Positions 45,043-54,762 are shown, counted from the first letter of the stretch. The stretch is 55,265 nt of DNA from an uncultured beta proteobacterium (GCA_903822435.1 CAIJPE010000183.1:1-55265); one strand, 5' to 3'. Numbers and translations: made by a program. The notes: a model not told the origin generated them from the sequence alone.

Positions 45043-46235
45043 GGTTGTGCAACGGTGGGCAGGGGCAGTCGGATGCAGGCGCGGGTGCCGCCTTCGTCGT
45101 CGCGGGAGGCTTCCAGGGTAAGCGAGGCCTGGATACCGTACAGCGTGGCCAGTCGGGCGCGGACCTGCTCCAGCCCGAACGAGCTGCCCGCGCTGCCCGG
45201 GGAACGCGCCGCGGCCTCGGCGGCAGCGCCGGCCAGGCCCACGCCCGTGTCGCGCACGGTCAACAGCAGGGCGCCTGCGTCCAGCTGCGCCTTGACTTCG
45301 ATCCGACCCCCGGCCACCTTGGGTTCCAGGCCGTGCTTGATGGCGTTTTCGACCAGCGGCTGCAGCAGCAGCGGCGGCACGGGCAGCTTGGACAGCTCGA
45401 GAGGCAGGTCCAGGCGAATCGACAGGCGCGGGCCCATGCGCACCGCCATCAAGGCCAGGTAGTCGGCGCAGTGCTCGAACTCGGTGGCCAGTGCGAAGGT
45501 GGATGCACGCGATGCGTCCAGCGTGGCCCGAAGGAAGGCGATGAGCCGGTCCAGCATGGCCTGCGCCCTGGGCGGGTCCAGGCTGATCAGCACCCGCAGG
45601 TTGGCCAGCGTGTTGAAGAGCATGTGCGGTTCCAGCTGCGACTGCAGCAGCTGCAACCGGGTCTCGGCCGCCAGGCGCTGGGCGGCCTCGGCCTGAGCAC
45701 GGGCGTTGGACAGACGCTCGAGCGTGCTCAGCACCACCACCGCCATCACCGTGCCCAGCACGCTCAGCACCAGGGTGATGCGGCTGTTGGACGAATTCAG
45801 GCTGTACAGGCTGGGCGACGAATACCCCGTCAGCAGGTCGCCCAGCCCCTGGCCGATGATCGGGCCGGCCACCATGGCCAGTCCCGCCGCGGGCAAGATG
45901 CCCCGCCAGCCGCTGCCGAACCCCGCGTCATCGACGGGCAGGCCGCGGGCGGCGCGCAGGCGGTCGTTGAGCCAAGCCATGGACAACCGCACGCCGTCGT
46001 TGATGGCAGTGCACACCCCGCCGATGCACAGCGAGTAGACCAGCTTGGCCCAGAACTGCCCGCCGTCCATCGCCGTCAGCAGCAGGGCGATGCCCACGCA
46101 CATGCCCGTCACGAAGCCCACGGTGCGCAGTCCGCGCGACCGCAGGCGGCCCCATGCGGCCTGCAACGCCGTGGTGCCGGCGGGCGCCCGCTCAGGCGCC
46201 GCGGCGGCTGAAGACGTGATCGGGGTGGCGTTCAT
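45039..46235 (-). CDS. LytS/YehU-type sensor histidine kinase
   Basis: The 398-residue membrane kinase has four membrane helices in the first half (TVGFVTGMCVGIALLLTAMD, LVYSLCIGGVCTAINDGVRL, ILPAAGLAMVAGPIIG, ITLVLSVLGTVMAVVVLS). The His_kinase domain follows with QLEPHMLFNTLANLRVLI, where H204 is the phosphorylated histidine, and an ATPase domain with LLQPLVENAIKHGLEP and VRDTGVGL. Its 5' end overlaps the small membrane protein gene by 44 bases. The signal it senses is unknown. Confidence 0.92.
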   Translation of the reverse strand: MNATPITSSAAAAPERAPAGTTALQAAWGRLRSRGLRTVGFVTGMCVGIALLLTAMDGGQFWAKLVYSLCIGGVCTAINDGVRLSMAWLNDRLRAARGLPVDDAGFGSGWRGILPAAGLAMVAGPIIGQGLGDLLTGYSSPSLYSLNSSNSRITLVLSVLGTVMAVVVLSTLERLSNARAQAEAAQRLAAETRLQLLQSQLEPHMLFNTLANLRVLISLDPPRAQAMLDRLIAFLRATLDASRASTFALATEFEHCADYLALMAVRMGPRLSIRLDLPLELSKLPVPPLLLQPLVENAIKHGLEPKVAGGRIEVKAQLDAGALLLTVRDTGVGLAGAAAEAAARSPGSAGSSFGLEQVRARLATLYGIQASLTLEASRDDEGGTRACIRLPLPTVAQP

Positions 46236-46761
46236 CGTGGTCGATTGTGCGGCTGCCTGGTTGGCTGTCGGCGTCTTGCCGGCTCAGGGCCAGCAGCCCG
46301 AGGGCCCTGCCCATGAACAGCCCGCTCAGCCCGCCGAACAGGATGGCCAGCGGCCACTGCCACTGCGGCAGGGCGGTGAGCGCGGGGTTCATGGCCGTGG
46401 CCACGCCGTTGATGTAGCGCAGGCAGAAGATGGTCAGGGCCAGCAGCAGGGGCAGGGTGCTGCCGGGCAGATGCAGGCGTTGCGGCCCGGCCAGCCAGAC
46501 CGCGCCCGAGCGGGCGGCCAGGCGCCGGCCCGGCGTGGCCATGCCCAGCAGCGCAACCAGCCATATCACTGCCGAGGCGGGGTGGGCCCGAAAGCCCGGC
46601 GCCATCGACCACAGGCCCAGCATCAGCAGCGTCGCCGGCAGCGCCATGACCCGCCACCGGGGCAACTGCCGCGCCCGGAGCTGGGAAGCGCCCAGGACGG
46701 TGATGCCTGTCAGGATGGCCCAGACCCAGATCGGGGTGTGGCTGAGGATCTGGACGAACAT
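46192..46761 (-). CDS. Small multi-pass membrane protein (possibly DUF6622)
   Basis: The 189-residue protein begins LSHTPIWVWAILTGITVLGA and has about six membrane helices (MALPATLLMLGLWSM, ASAVIWLVALLGMA, LPLLLALTIFCLRYI, WPLAILFGGLSGLFMGRAL). The N-terminus recalls DUF6622 proteins, though I am not certain. The 3' end overlaps the sensor kinase gene by 44 bases. That suggests cotranscription and possibly a role in sensing or a target of the two-component system. Confidence 0.7.
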   Translation of the reverse strand: MFVQILSHTPIWVWAILTGITVLGASQLRARQLPRWRVMALPATLLMLGLWSMAPGFRAHPASAVIWLVALLGMATPGRRLAARSGAVWLAGPQRLHLPGSTLPLLLALTIFCLRYINGVATAMNPALTALPQWQWPLAILFGGLSGLFMGRALGLLALSRQDADSQPGSRTIDHDERHPDHVFSRRGA

Positions 46762-46893
46762 CGAATGTCTCCTTGGCCCCGGGGCGGGGCGGCTTGGAGT
46801 GGACTTTGCCGCCAGTCCCTGGGGCTTGCCAGCGTCGTGTGACGGGCTGCGCGGCCTGGGCGCGAAAGCGCCCGGGCAAGCCGTGAACCGGCG

Positions 46894-47388
46894 CTAGGGC
46901 GCGGCCGAGGCCATCCGCTTGCGGATGTCCTCCACGCGCTCGCGGTTGACCCCCAGGTCGCTCTCCCCCAGGCGGGACGCCGAGCGCACCTGGATGACAC
47001 GCGCGGTGGGATCGAACCAGAACTCGGCGTCGTCGGTGAACTTCATCATGCGGGTGGTGAACTCGGCCCGGATGTAGTCGGCACGCGCCTCCACGATCCG
47101 GGCACCGGGGGTGGCCAGGACCACGGCCTTCAGTCGCTCCAGCGTCTGCTCGGGTGTGCCGATGAGCGCCAGAGGGGCGATGCGCGCATCGTCGCGCCGC
47201 GGGTGGCCGGGCCACAGGTCGGCCTGGCTGCTGACGCTGTTGGGGCTGCTGGAAGGCGGCTTGAGCTTGCCGTCGTGCACACCCAGGTCGCCCGGTGCGC
47301 TACCGCCGAGCATGCCCATCTGACCCGCGATCATCGCGAAGGCCGCGAGGGCCAGGATCGTCACCAACATCCATTTCAAGACCGCCAT
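46894..47388 (-). CDS. DUF1499 family protein
   Basis: The 164-residue protein has one N-terminal membrane helix (VTILALAAFAMIAGQMGML) and a DUF1499 domain: LKPPSSSPNSVSSQ, ERLKAVVLATPGARIVEARA, DYIRAEFTTRMMKFTDDAEF and VRSASRLGESDLGVNRERVE. These proteins are small and surface-exposed or periplasmic, with unknown role. It stands alone; no coupling with either neighbour is seen. Confidence 0.9.
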   Translation of the reverse strand: MAVLKWMLVTILALAAFAMIAGQMGMLGGSAPGDLGVHDGKLKPPSSSPNSVSSQADLWPGHPRRDDARIAPLALIGTPEQTLERLKAVVLATPGARIVEARADYIRAEFTTRMMKFTDDAEFWFDPTARVIQVRSASRLGESDLGVNRERVEDIRKRMASAAP

Positions 47389-47450
47389 GCCGCCCTTTGC
47401 ATCGTCTGAGCCCGTGGGCCCGATTGTGCGGCCTCGGGGCCCTGGGCAGG

Positions 47451-49028
47451 TCAGCGGCGCAGGCCGCCCAGCAGCGAGCCCAGCACGCCCCGCACGATCT
47501 CGCGGCCGACCGACGAGCCGATGGTGCGCACGGCCGAGCGCGCTGCGGCTTCGGCCAGGCCTTCGTGCTTGCCGCCGCGCGGGCCTGTGCTGCCCAGCAG
47601 CACGTCCTTCAGGCCGTCCATCATGCTGCCCATCGAACCCGTCAACCCGCCGCCGCTGTCGGCGGCCGTGGGCTGGCTGGCCGTGCCGGCGGTGCCCACC
47701 GGCATCCGCGGCGCGGCGCTGCCCGTGGCCACCGCAGCGTCGCCGCTGGCGGCAGCGCGGCCCTTGAGCCTTTCGTAGGCCGAATCGCGGTCGACCACCT
47801 TTTCATAGGTGCCCGCCACCAGCGAGCCCGCGATCAGCGCCTTGCGCTGCTCGGGGGTGATCGGGCCGATCCGGGTGCCCGGCGGCAGCACGAAGACCCG
47901 CTCGGTCACGCTGGGGCGCCCCTTGTCGTCCAGGAAGCTGACGAGGGCTTCGCCCACCGCCAGTTCCGTGATGGCCTGGGCCATGTCGCCCAGCTTCGGA
48001 TTCGGCCGCATGGTGTCGGCGGCCGACTTCACGGCCTTCTGGTCGCGCGGCGTGAAGGCCCGCAGCGCGTGCTGCACGCGGTTGCCCAGTTGGGCCAGCA
48101 CCGTGTCCGGCACGTCCAGCGGGTTCTGCGTCACGAAGTACACGCCTACGCCCTTGCTCCGCACCAGGCGCACCACGAGTTCGATGCGCTCCACCAGGGC
48201 CGTGGGCGCGTCGCGGAACAGCAGGTGGGCCTCGTCGAAGAAGAACACCAGCTTGGGCTGGTCCAGGTCGCCCACCTCGGGCAGCCGCTCGAAGAGCTCG
48301 CTCAGCAGCCACAGCAGGAAGGTGGCGTACAGCCGCGGCGCGTTCATCAGCTTGTCGGCGGCCAGGATGTTGATCACGCCCTTGCCGTCCAGGGTCTGCA
48401 GCAGGTCGGCGATGTCCAGCATGGGTTCGCCGAAGAAGCTGTCGCCGCCCTGTTCCTCGATCTGCATCAGGCCGCGCTGGATCGCCCCGATGCTGGCCGC
48501 GCTGATGTTGCCGTACTCGGTGGTGAACTGTGCATTGTTGTCCCCCACGTGCTGCAGCATGGCCCGCAGGTCCTTCATGTCCAGCAGGGCCAGGCCGTTG
48601 TCGTCGGCGATCTTGAAGACCAGGCTCAGCACGCCGGCCTGCGTGTCGTTGAGCGCCAACATGCGAGACAGCAGCAGCGGGCCCATGTCCGACATCGTGG
48701 CCCGCACCGGGTGGCCTTGCTCGCCGAAGACGTCCCACAAGGTGGCGGGGCAGGTCAGGCTTTCGGGGGTGGGCAGGCCGCGTTCCTTGAGGATGGCCGC
48801 CAGCTTGGGGCTGACGGTGCCGGGCTGCGCGATGCCCGTGAGGTCGCCCTTCACATCGGCCATGAACACCGGCACGCCGAGCTTGCTGAAGTTCTCGGCG
48901 AGGGTCTGCAAGGTGATGGTCTTGCCGGTGCCGGTGGCGCCGGTGATCAAGCCGTGGCGATTGGCCAGGGCGGGCAGCAGGAAGCACTGCGTGTCGCCGT
49001 GCTGGGCAACGAGGATGGGGTCGGGCAT
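47451..49028 (-). CDS. HerA-like (DUF853/YjgR) ATPase
   Basis: The 525-residue protein has Walker [13 protein letters not shown] with K36, then [19 protein letters not shown], and Walker [33 protein letters not shown] and [20 protein letters not shown] follow, as in the DUF853/YjgR branch of HerA/FtsK ATPases. A disordered Ala/Gly region precedes a conserved C-terminal helix ([18 protein letters not shown]). The function is not established. There is no NurA-type nuclease partner nearby. Confidence 0.9.
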   Translation of the reverse strand: MPDPILVAQHGDTQCFLLPALANRHGLITGATGTGKTITLQTLAENFSKLGVPVFMADVKGDLTGIAQPGTVSPKLAAILKERGLPTPESLTCPATLWDVFGEQGHPVRATMSDMGPLLLSRMLALNDTQAGVLSLVFKIADDNGLALLDMKDLRAMLQHVGDNNAQFTTEYGNISAASIGAIQRGLMQIEEQGGDSFFGEPMLDIADLLQTLDGKGVINILAADKLMNAPRLYATFLLWLLSELFERLPEVGDLDQPKLVFFFDEAHLLFRDAPTALVERIELVVRLVRSKGVGVYFVTQNPLDVPDTVLAQLGNRVQHALRAFTPRDQKAVKSAADTMRPNPKLGDMAQAITELAVGEALVSFLDDKGRPSVTERVFVLPPGTRIGPITPEQRKALIAGSLVAGTYEKVVDRDSAYERLKGRAAASGDAAVATGSAAPRMPVGTAGTASQPTAADSGGGLTGSMGSMMDGLKDVLLGSTGPRGGKHEGLAEAAARSAVRTIGSSVGREIVRGVLGSLLGGLRR

Positions 49029-49083
49029 GCGCGCGGTCTCCGTCGGGCTGAGCGCGCAGTCTAAGGGCCGCCCGGCCCCATTT

Positions 49084-49431
49084 TCAGCGTGAGGCGGTTG
49101 CTTCCACGCGGATGGAAGAGAACCACGCCGCCAGCTGAGTGATGTCCTCGTTGGTCAGCGGCTTGGCCATCAGGCTCATCACCTCGTGCTTGCGGATGCC
49201 GTCGCGGTAGGCCCGCAATTGGGCCGAGAGGTACAGCGCAGGCTGGCCCGCCAGGTTGGGTGCATCGGGAGCCACGGCCACGCCCAGCGGTCCGTGGCAG
49301 ACGCTGCAGATCTGGGCCTTGGAGCGGCCCGTGTCCACCTCGTCGGCGGTGGCGGGGCCGCACAGCGCGGCCCCCACCGCCGCCGCCCCGGCGCAGGCCT
49401 GCAGCCTGCGAACGAAGGCGGCCGTCTTCAA
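49084..49431 (-). CDS. Class I c-type cytochrome
   Basis: The 115-residue protein has a signal peptide (about residues 1-29, with [15 protein letters not shown]), a CSVCH haem site at residues 42-46 and the C-terminal axial-methionine region [16 protein letters not shown]. It is a soluble or loosely held periplasmic cytochrome. Its start is a TTG that overlaps the stop of the sugar dehydrogenase gene (TTGA), so translation depends on coupling. It is the likely electron acceptor of that dehydrogenase. Confidence 0.9.
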   Translation of the reverse strand: MKTAAFVRRLQACAGAAAVGAALCGPATADEVDTGRSKAQICSVCHGPLGVAVAPDAPNLAGQPALYLSAQLRAYRDGIRKHEVMSLMAKPLTNEDITQLAAWFSSIRVEATASR

Positions 49432-50714
49432 GGCGCCGTGTAGGTCACGCGGTAGATGGCACCGGCGAAGTCGTCGCTGATGAGCATCGATCCGTCCTTC
49501 ATCACGGCGACGTCGACGGGTCGGCCGCGGTAGATGCCGTTCTCGTCGCGGAAGCCGTCGGCGAAGACCTCGGTCTTGTCGGCGGTGCCGTCACCCTTCA
49601 GCGAGACGAAGTTCACCAGTGCGCCGGTGGGCACCGTGCTGTTCCACGAACCGTGCGAGGCCACGAAGATGCCGCCGCGGTACTTCTCGGGGAACATCTT
49701 GCCCGTGTAGAACGTCATGCCCAGCTGCGCCTGGTGGGCCGGGAACTCGACCTGCGGAAACACCGCGCCTGCCGGCTCGGGCAAGTTCTTCAGGTCGGCC
49801 GCGGCGGGCGAGCCGGCCACCTTGTAGTGGCCGTTCCAGTACGGGTAGCCGAAGTCCATCCCGGCCTTGGGGGCACGGTTCAGCTCGCCCGGGGGCACGG
49901 TGTCGCCCAGGCCGTCGGTCTGGTTGTCGGTGAACCACAGCGAGCCGTCCTTCGGGTTGAAGTCCTGCCCCACCGAGTTGCGCACGCCCACCGCGAAGAC
50001 TTCGCGCTTGCTGCCGTCCTGCTCCATCCGGATGATGCCGCCGATGCCCAGCTTGCGGTACATCGCCACCTTTTCGGCGGGCGGCACGTTGTAAGGCTGG
50101 CCCAGCGTCACGTAGAGCTTGTTGTCCGGCCCCACGCGGCAGGTGCGGGCGCCATGGTTGTAGCTCTCTTCTTCCGGCGGCACCAGTTGGCCCTGCGGCA
50201 CCACCTCGCCGACGGCTACGTCCGGGCCTTCGTAGAAGAATTCGGCGGCGGGGAAGGTCAGCACGCGGTTGTGCTCGGCCACGATCAGGAAGCCGTCCTT
50301 GGTCCAGCACACGCCGTTCGGGTTGCTGAACTTCAGGCTCGGTGCGAAGGACTTGACCTCGGTGGCGGCGTCGCCGCCATTGCGGTTGGTCACGGCCCAG
50401 ACGGTGGTCTTGCGGGTGCCGACGAACAGCATGTTGGTGCTGGGCGCCACGGCCATGTGGCGGGCATCGGGCACCACGGCATACAGGTCGATGGAGAAGC
50501 CGGGCGGCAGCTTGATCCGCTTCAGGTTGGCCTTGATGGCATCGGCGTTCTTGCCGGTCTGCGGCACCAGCGGGATATTCAGGTCGGTGGTGGCGACCTT
50601 CATCTGCTTGAGCTTTTCCAGGTTGGCCTGGGCCGAGGCGCTGGTGGCGACGCAAACCATCGCTGCCGCCGCGAGCAGCCTCAAGGGGGTGGACCTGAAA
50701 ACGGACTGGGACAT
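49428..50714 (-). CDS. PQQ-dependent sugar (sorbosone-type) dehydrogenase, soluble beta-propeller
   Basis: The 428-residue protein has a signal peptide (LLAAAAMVCVATSASAQA) and a six-bladed propeller like soluble PQQ glucose/sorbosone dehydrogenases: LPPGFSIDLYAVVPDARHMA, ARTCRVGPDNKLYVTLGQPY, VGVRNSVGQDFNPKDGSLWF, LGDTVPPGELN, GYPYWNGHY and DDFAGAIYRV. It should oxidise an aldose or aldehyde in the periplasm and pass electrons to the coupled cytochrome. ATG at 50714 has a clear GGAG. A sigma-54-type promoter about 85 bases upstream suggests control by the divergent activator. No pqq genes are in the window. Confidence 0.85.
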   Translation of the reverse strand: MSQSVFRSTPLRLLAAAAMVCVATSASAQANLEKLKQMKVATTDLNIPLVPQTGKNADAIKANLKRIKLPPGFSIDLYAVVPDARHMAVAPSTNMLFVGTRKTTVWAVTNRNGGDAATEVKSFAPSLKFSNPNGVCWTKDGFLIVAEHNRVLTFPAAEFFYEGPDVAVGEVVPQGQLVPPEEESYNHGARTCRVGPDNKLYVTLGQPYNVPPAEKVAMYRKLGIGGIIRMEQDGSKREVFAVGVRNSVGQDFNPKDGSLWFTDNQTDGLGDTVPPGELNRAPKAGMDFGYPYWNGHYKVAGSPAAADLKNLPEPAGAVFPQVEFPAHQAQLGMTFYTGKMFPEKYRGGIFVASHGSWNSTVPTGALVNFVSLKGDGTADKTEVFADGFRDENGIYRGRPVDVAVMKDGSMLISDDFAGAIYRVTYTAP

Positions 50715-50797
50715 GGGGATCTCCTGGAAGTTGTTCGAATGGTGGGTGGGACTGTCGGGGACAGGCTGCGCCCTCCAGCGGGCGCCGACCGGTATCC

Positions 50798-50812
50798 GCA
50801 ATGCGCGTACCA
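50798..50812 (-). promoter_or_regulatory. Sigma-54-type promoter for the sugar dehydrogenase
   Basis: On the minus strand TGGTACGCGCATTGC matches the sigma-54 consensus TGGCACG-N4-TTGC with one mismatch. GG and GC are exactly ten bases apart. The expected start is near 50786, giving a leader of about 70 bases before the ATG at 50714. The divergent gene encodes a sigma-54 activator. Confidence 0.75.
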
Positions 50813-50872
50813 ATCCGGGTACACCCTCAAAACCGGTCGAAATGCAGCCTTGGCCGGGCGTTCTCAGGCGTC

Positions 50873-50914
50873 TGTCTGGCCAGAAACCGTTCGTCACCTG
50901 TCCAGCGTGTCCAG
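50873..50914. promoter_or_regulatory. Possible upstream activator sites
   Basis: TCTGGCCAGA is a 10-bp palindrome at 50875-50884. TGTCCAG occurs at 50899-50905 and again at 50908-50914, and TGTCTGG at 50873-50879 is a related hexamer. They lie about 60-115 bases upstream of the sigma-54 promoter, where enhancer sites for such activators are found, and also just before the activator gene, which may be autoregulated. Confidence 0.4.
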
Positions 50915-50996
50915 AAAATGGTCAGTTGCCGCGGCCCTGCGCCGCTGCTACCGTGCGCGTCGCGGAGCCGGCGATGACTGGCCGGAGGAGACAGGC

Positions 50997-52943
50997 ATGA
51001 CGAGGACGAACCTGGGCGAGGACCCCCGGGCCGCGCGAGCGCTGGCCTTGCAGGTGCGTGGGGCGCAGTTGCCCCACGGCGGCCGGCCCTCGGCCGAGAT
51101 CCTGGACAGCTGGCTGCGCTGCCAACAAGCCGGCCTGGACCCGGCCGAGGCAGTGCCCCAGCGCGTGGTCGAAGCCGCCGACCTTGCGCGGCGGCGCGAC
51201 CAGGCCGCGGTGGTGCGCCGGCTGGCGCAGGCCGAACTGGAAACCCTGGCCCAGCAGATTGCCGGCTCGGACTTCCTGCTGGCCTTCGCCGACCGCGAGG
51301 GCGTCATCCTCGACCTGTACGCCGACAACCGCTTCGCCATGAGCGGCGACGACGCCGGCATCGTCGCCGGCAGCTGCTGGGCCGAGTTGCAGTGCGGCAC
51401 CAACGGCCTGGGCACGGCGCTGGCCACCGGGCGATCGATCGCCGTGACCGGCCCCGAGCACTACTACTACCTGGGACTGGGCCAGGTCTCGTGCACCGCC
51501 ACGCCGGTGCGCGACGCCCACGGCGAGGTGGTCGGTGCGCTGGATGCCTCGTCCTACTACGAGTCGCGCCAGCGCCACACCCAGGCGCTGGTGCAGATGG
51601 CCGCCACGCACATCGAGAACGGCCTGCTGACCCACCAGATGCGTGCGCACTTCGTGCTGGCGATCCATCCGCGGCCGGAATTCCTGGGTACGCTGAGCGC
51701 CGGGCTGCTGGCCTTCGCCGAGACCGGCACCTTGCTGGCCCTGAACGACCGCGGGCGCCATCTGCTGCAGGGCCTGTCGCCTGCCCTGGGGGTGGCCTTC
51801 GAATCCCTGTTCAGCGAACCCTTCGAACTGCTGCTGGCCCGCTTGCACCGCGGTGCCGAGGTGCGCCTGCGCGACCGCATGGGCAGTTCGCTGGTGGCTT
51901 CGTGCGTCAGCAGGCCGTCCGAGCGCCGGACGGGACGGCGCCCGGTGCCGGCCCCCAGGGCGTCGCAACCCGGCCTGATGGCCTGCCTGCCAGTCAGGGC
52001 CGACGCCGTTGACGAAGCGGGCCCTGCCGATGGCGTGACCCAGGACATCGAGGTGGCCCAGGCTTATCAGATGGTCGCAGCAGCCGTGCAGATCCAGGCG
52101 CCGATCCTGATCCACGGCGAGACCGGCAGCGGCAAGGAACTGCTGGCCCGCCATGCGCACCGGGTCAGCGGGCGCGCGGGCGCCTTCGTGGCCGTCAACT
52201 GCGGCGCCTTGCCGGCCGAGCTGTTCGAGGCCGAGTTGTTCGGCTATGCCGGCGGCGCCTACACCGGCGCCCGCCGTGAGGGCAGTGCGGGCCTGATCGC
52301 CAGCGCCGACGGCGGCACGCTGCTGCTGGACGAGGTGCGCGAGTTGCAGGCCCCTGTGCAGGCTTCGTTGCTGCGCTTCCTGGACGACCAGCTGGTGCGC
52401 CCGGTGGGGGGCACCGTGTCGCGCCGCATCGACGTGCAACTGCTGGCCGCCACGCATGCCGACCTGGCCGACGAGGTGGCGGCGCGCCGCTTCAGGTCCG
52501 ACCTCTACTACCGCCTGAACACCGTGCGGGTGGACTTGCCGCCGCTGCGCCGGCGCAGCGACTTCGCGCAGGCCGCCCGCCATGTGCTGGCGCAGATCGA
52601 CCCCCATGCGGGCATCGACGCCACGGCGGTCGAACGACTGGCCCGCCACACCTGGCCGGGCAACTTCCGCGAGTTGCGCTCGGTGCTGACGCGGGCCCTG
52701 CTGGCCGGGGGGCGCCGCGTCTTGCGCGGCCCCGACTTCGATGGCCTGCTGCCCCCCCTTGCCGCACTCGCCGAAGCCCCGGCCCAGGCCGTTTCCGGCT
52801 TGGGCTCGACCTTGCAGCAAGTGGCCGCCGACACCGTGCGCCGCGAGTTCGAGCGCACCGGTCGCAGCGTCAGCCAGACCTCGCGCAACCTGGGCATTTC
52901 GCGCACCACGGTGTACCGCCACCTGGGCGCGGCGAAAGCCTAG
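50997..52943 (+). CDS. Sigma-54-dependent transcriptional activator, AcoR-like
   Basis: The 648-residue protein has an AcoR-type sensor region (GAF-like, about residues 75-200: FLLAFADREGVILDLYAD, CWAELQCGTNGLGTALATGR, TATPVRDAHGEVVGALD). An AAA+ domain with Walker A GETGSGKE from G374 and Walker B GGTLLLDEV follows. A Fis-type helix-turn-helix ends it (SQTSRNLGISRTTVYRHL). The sigma-54 contact loop reads GAYTGA (420-425) rather than GAFTGA; Y in place of F is tolerated in known activators. It should respond to a small molecule and activate the divergent dehydrogenase-cytochrome genes. Confidence 0.93.
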   Translation: MTRTNLGEDPRAARALALQVRGAQLPHGGRPSAEILDSWLRCQQAGLDPAEAVPQRVVEAADLARRRDQAAVVRRLAQAELETLAQQIAGSDFLLAFADREGVILDLYADNRFAMSGDDAGIVAGSCWAELQCGTNGLGTALATGRSIAVTGPEHYYYLGLGQVSCTATPVRDAHGEVVGALDASSYYESRQRHTQALVQMAATHIENGLLTHQMRAHFVLAIHPRPEFLGTLSAGLLAFAETGTLLALNDRGRHLLQGLSPALGVAFESLFSEPFELLLARLHRGAEVRLRDRMGSSLVASCVSRPSERRTGRRPVPAPRASQPGLMACLPVRADAVDEAGPADGVTQDIEVAQAYQMVAAAVQIQAPILIHGETGSGKELLARHAHRVSGRAGAFVAVNCGALPAELFEAELFGYAGGAYTGARREGSAGLIASADGGTLLLDEVRELQAPVQASLLRFLDDQLVRPVGGTVSRRIDVQLLAATHADLADEVAARRFRSDLYYRLNTVRVDLPPLRRRSDFAQAARHVLAQIDPHAGIDATAVERLARHTWPGNFRELRSVLTRALLAGGRRVLRGPDFDGLLPPLAALAEAPAQAVSGLGSTLQQVAADTVRREFERTGRSVSQTSRNLGISRTTVYRHLGAAKA

Positions 52944-52962
52944 TCGGCCAAGCCGGGGCCGA

Positions 52963-53868
52963 TCAGGCCGCCAGACCTTCCAGTATCGGCCGGCACCATG
53001 CGCGATCCGACTCCGCCAGTCCGGCAAAGGCACGCTCGACCAGGGCCCTGGCCTCGGCAAGGCCAGGGCCGTCGCCGGCGGCCTGGGCGCACAGCGCCAG
53101 GGCTTCGGACGCGAAAAAGTGCTCCAGCGCCGGGGCTGCCTGGGCCTGCACGATGGCCTGGCAGGCCTGGGCGTGCCGGCGCGCCTGGGAGGCATCGCCG
53201 GCCTTCAGCCAGGTCCTGGCCAGCCGGTACTCGGCCCGTTCGACCTCCAGCCACGTACCGGCCTGTTCCCAGTGCAGGCGGGCGGCCTGGGCGGCCTCGA
53301 TCATCAGTTGCCGCTCGGCCGGCGTGCGCATGGCCTTTTCTTCCAGCGTGCTGGCCAGGTTGTTGCCGGTGACGGCCAGCGCGCGGTGGCAGGGGTCGCC
53401 GGCGCCGGGCTGCAGGGCGTGGCATTGGCCGAGGGCGTCCTGCCACAGGGCCATGGCGCGCGGCGTGTCGCGCTCGGCCAGGTGGGCGGCGGCCATGGCC
53501 GTCACCCGGATGCGGTCCGTCAGGCTTTGCGGCGGGCCTTCGGGCGCATCGCCGCGGCACAGCGCCAAGGTGGCCAGCGCCCGCAGGATCTCGGCCTGAG
53601 CCTGCCCCGTGCATTGGGGGTGGGCCAGCAGGGCCTGCAAGGCCTGGGTGCCCGCATCCCACGCGCCCAGGTGGGTGCCGTGGATGTGGTGAAGCAGCCC
53701 CGCCAGCCGCCCCAGTTGCGCCGGTGTCGTGGCCAGGTGCGTGCCGGGGCTGGCCAGTCGGGCCGCCACGACCTCGGGCTGGCCCGCGTGGGCGTCCCAG
53801 GCCTGCGCCATGAAGGTATCGAAGCTGACGGGGTCGGGGGTCGGGTCCGGCAGGGCAGAGGTTGTCAC
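52963..53868 (-). CDS. Helical-repeat (TPR-like) cytoplasmic protein, unknown function
   Basis: The product is 301 residues from a GTG start at 53868, with GGAG upstream. It is Ala-rich and fully helical, with helix pairs typical of tetratricopeptide-like solenoids (ALATLALCRGDAPEG, AAHLAERDTPRAMALWQDAL, RLARTWLKAGDASQARRHAQ). There is no signal peptide or membrane helix and no catalytic motif. It converges with the activator gene with 19 bases between the stops. I cannot assign a partner. Confidence 0.65.
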   Translation of the reverse strand: MTTSALPDPTPDPVSFDTFMAQAWDAHAGQPEVVAARLASPGTHLATTPAQLGRLAGLLHHIHGTHLGAWDAGTQALQALLAHPQCTGQAQAEILRALATLALCRGDAPEGPPQSLTDRIRVTAMAAAHLAERDTPRAMALWQDALGQCHALQPGAGDPCHRALAVTGNNLASTLEEKAMRTPAERQLMIEAAQAARLHWEQAGTWLEVERAEYRLARTWLKAGDASQARRHAQACQAIVQAQAAPALEHFFASEALALCAQAAGDGPGLAEARALVERAFAGLAESDRAWCRPILEGLAA

Positions 53869-54026
53869 GGTAAGAGGCTCCGGCGGCTGAAATCTGGACG
53901 CGGCGCGACACCACCGAGCGGCCACGCGCCTTCCCGGCCCCCCAAGGTCGGGGACCCGTGCTTTCAGGCCCGTTGCGGCGACAGACTAAAATGCGCGCTT
54001 CGACACGAGGAGCTCAGAGTACACGC

Positions 54027-54752
54027 ATGGCCGGTCATTCCAAGTGGGCGAACATCCAGCACCGCAAGGGCCGCCAGGACGAAAAGCGTGGCAAGGCCTG
54101 GACCCGCGTCATCCGCGAGATCATGGTCGCAGCCCGGTTGGGCGGCGGCGACATCACCGCCAACCCGCGTTTGCGGCTGGCCGTCGAGAAGGCCAAGGCG
54201 GTGAACCTGCCGGTCGACACCGTCAAGCGCAACATCGATAAGGCCACGGGCAACCTCGAAGGCGTCAACTACGAGGAAATCCGCTATGAAGGCTACGGCA
54301 TCGGAGGTGCTGCCATCATCGTCGATTGCATGACCGACAACCGCGTGCGCACGGTGGCCGAAGTCCGGCACGCCTTCAGCAAGTACGGCGGCAACCTGGG
54401 CACCGAGGGCTCGGTGGCCTTCCAGTTCAAGCATTGCGGGCAGTTCGTCTTTGCGCCCGGCACGAACGAGGACAAGGTCATGGAAGTGGCGCTGGAAGCC
54501 GGCGCGGACGATGTCGTCACGGGCGACGACGGCTCCATCGAGGTGCTGTGCCCACCCACGGCCTTCGAGGCCGTCAAGGCCGCCCTGGAGGCCGCCGGCC
54601 TGAAGCCCGAAGTGGCCGAGGTCACCTGGCGGGCTGAAAACCCCATCGAGGTCGCCGGCGAAGACGCGGCCCGCATGCAAAAGCTGCTGGACGTGATCGA
54701 AGACCTCGACGACGTGCAGGACGTCTATCACAACGCGCTGATTGCGGCATGA
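54027..54752 (+). CDS. yebC: YebC/TACO1-family protein
   Basis: The 241-residue protein starts with the invariant [18 protein letters not shown] and contains [59 protein letters not shown] and [12 protein letters not shown]. YebC proteins act as transcription regulators in some species, and recent work also ties them to translation at proline stretches. A TAAAAT at 53987-53992 is a possible -10 box. It is followed by purD 10 bases later. Confidence 0.95.
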   Translation: MAGHSKWANIQHRKGRQDEKRGKAWTRVIREIMVAARLGGGDITANPRLRLAVEKAKAVNLPVDTVKRNIDKATGNLEGVNYEEIRYEGYGIGGAAIIVDCMTDNRVRTVAEVRHAFSKYGGNLGTEGSVAFQFKHCGQFVFAPGTNEDKVMEVALEAGADDVVTGDDGSIEVLCPPTAFEAVKAALEAAGLKPEVAEVTWRAENPIEVAGEDAARMQKLLDVIEDLDDVQDVYHNALIAA

Positions 54753-54762
54753 GCGTGCCGCG

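Noticed and set aside
49260..50996. Rightward open frame extending the sigma-54 activator upstream
   Set aside because: Antisense to the dehydrogenase gene; the AcoR-type protein begins normally at 50997.
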